From an uncultured Marvinbryantia sp. (GTDB taxonomy: Bacteria; Bacillota; Clostridia; Lachnospirales; Lachnospiraceae), in NCBI GenBank assembly GCA_934408725.1, contig CAKRVB010000002.1:62001-126000 (forward strand): a DNA stretch of 64,000 nt. The letters are read 5' to 3'. The notes below the pieces were generated by a model. It worked only from the letters and a program-made list of their open reading frames with translations. It did no database searches and was not told the origin of the DNA. This document shows positions 63,542-64,000 of the stretch, piece after piece; the stretch's first letter is position 1, and every line of letters begins with the position of its first letter. A program made the position numbers and the translations under genes.

Positions 63542-64000
63542 TCAATCAACTCTTCCGGTATGGGAAGCCTGCGTTGTTTTCTTCAGATCCTCTCTTAATT
63601 CATCCTGAATATCCACCAGACACTCCAGCAGCAGTGGGTTAAACTGCCCACACTCTCCCGTCCGAATCATTTCCATCGTCTTTTCATGTGAAAATGCCTT
63701 CTTATACACACGCTCACTGCTCAGTGCATCATACACGTCTGCCAGAGAAACCACCTGTGCCGCAATCGGGATCTCTTCTCCCTTCAAACCATCCGGATAT
63801 CCCTTACCATCATAACGTTCATGATGCCAGCGACAGATCTGATATGCGATCTTAATCAGTTTCTCATTCTGGTAAATTCCCATGCTTTCCAGCATATCGG
63901 CGCCAATCAGTGTATGGGTCTTCATGATCTCGAATTCTTCCTTCGTCAGCTTGCCAGGCTTATTCAGAATCTTATCATCAATACCGATTTTTCCAATATC
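63542..64000 (-). CDS. HD-GYP domain protein (cut by window edge)
   Basis: The frame runs open to base 64000, so 152 C-terminal residues are visible and the N-terminus is outside. DIGKIGIDDKILNKPGKL, THTLIGADML, CRWHHERYDGKGYPDGLKG and VVSLADVYDALSSERVYKK form the HD-GYP signature. The HD pair itself lies just beyond the edge. Such domains degrade cyclic di-GMP or related nucleotides. Many are fused to receiver domains, which cannot be checked here. An ATG at 63925 is internal, not the start. Confidence 0.9.
   Translation of the reverse strand, partial: DIGKIGIDDKILNKPGKLTKEEFEIMKTHTLIGADMLESMGIYQNEKLIKIAYQICRWHHERYDGKGYPDGLKGEEIPIAAQVVSLADVYDALSSERVYKKAFSHEKTMEMIRTGECGQFNPLLLECLVDIQDELREDLKKTTQASHTGRVD

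Overview
The window looks like chromosome from a spore-forming, Gram-positive gut Clostridia, most likely a Lachnospiraceae of the Blautia/Ruminococcus type. The grounds are the gene set (SpoVT, SpoVG, a paired GlgC/GlgD, DnaD/DnaC-type primosome proteins, a long clostridial Prs, single-chain PurL, a T-box ahead of metG), strong GGAGG ribosome sites, sigma-A promoters with 17-nt spacers, and moderate G+C. Both ends are cut: the left edge holds only the tail of a nicotinate phosphoribosyltransferase gene, and the right edge cuts an HD-GYP gene.

Region by region: (1) 1-8 kb, mostly minus strand: a degenerate sigma-70-like protein, SpoVT, a hybrid histidine kinase coupled to a nitroreductase, a DUF3592 gene between 25-bp inverted repeats, an HD protein, a second hybrid kinase and a YjjG-type phosphatase. 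(2) 7.9-10 kb: azlCD and an exported glucosaminidase. (3) 10-20.6 kb: a 2-aminoethylphosphonate-type ABC transporter facing a GntR gene that heads a plus-strand run of P-II, MgtC-like, PHP phosphatase and eutABC. Both divergent promoters carry TGGTACCA at the same place in their spacers. (4) 20.6-29.7 kb, minus strand: an E/T/S-rich foldase lipoprotein, an 8 x 63-bp hairpin repeat array, mfd, pth, spoVG, glgD and glgC. (5) 30-35 kb, plus strand: murC, a cluster of DnaA-box matches, a DnaD-like gene, a DnaC-like gene and prs. (6) 35-49 kb, minus strand: one long run consisting of a Ser/Thr kinase, a large surface protein, a YARHG protein, an unknown membrane protein, an amidase, a CPBP protease, signal peptidase I, an M18 aminopeptidase and purL. 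(7) 49-53.6 kb: argS, a GH51 arabinofuranosidase, and a decayed stretch with the tail of a sugar ABC permease joined to a broken transposase. (8) 53.6-64 kb: a small Cys-rich protein, a lysozyme-like enzyme, a K+ channel, a DUF4143 ATPase, a DUF624 protein, a lipase-like hydrolase, ksgA, tatD, metG with its T-box, an unknown protein and the HD-GYP fragment.

The least routine material is: the mirrored operator design of the transporter/GntR locus and its leader terminator; the kinase-led cell-surface operon, whose kinase N-lobe lies upstream of any ordinary start codon; the sigma-like protein without DNA-reading regions; REP-like elements sitting exactly on stop codons; the 63-bp hairpin array; and paired 36-bp repeats that bracket a promoter. 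No CRISPR array, rRNA, tRNA, prophage or complete insertion sequence was found.
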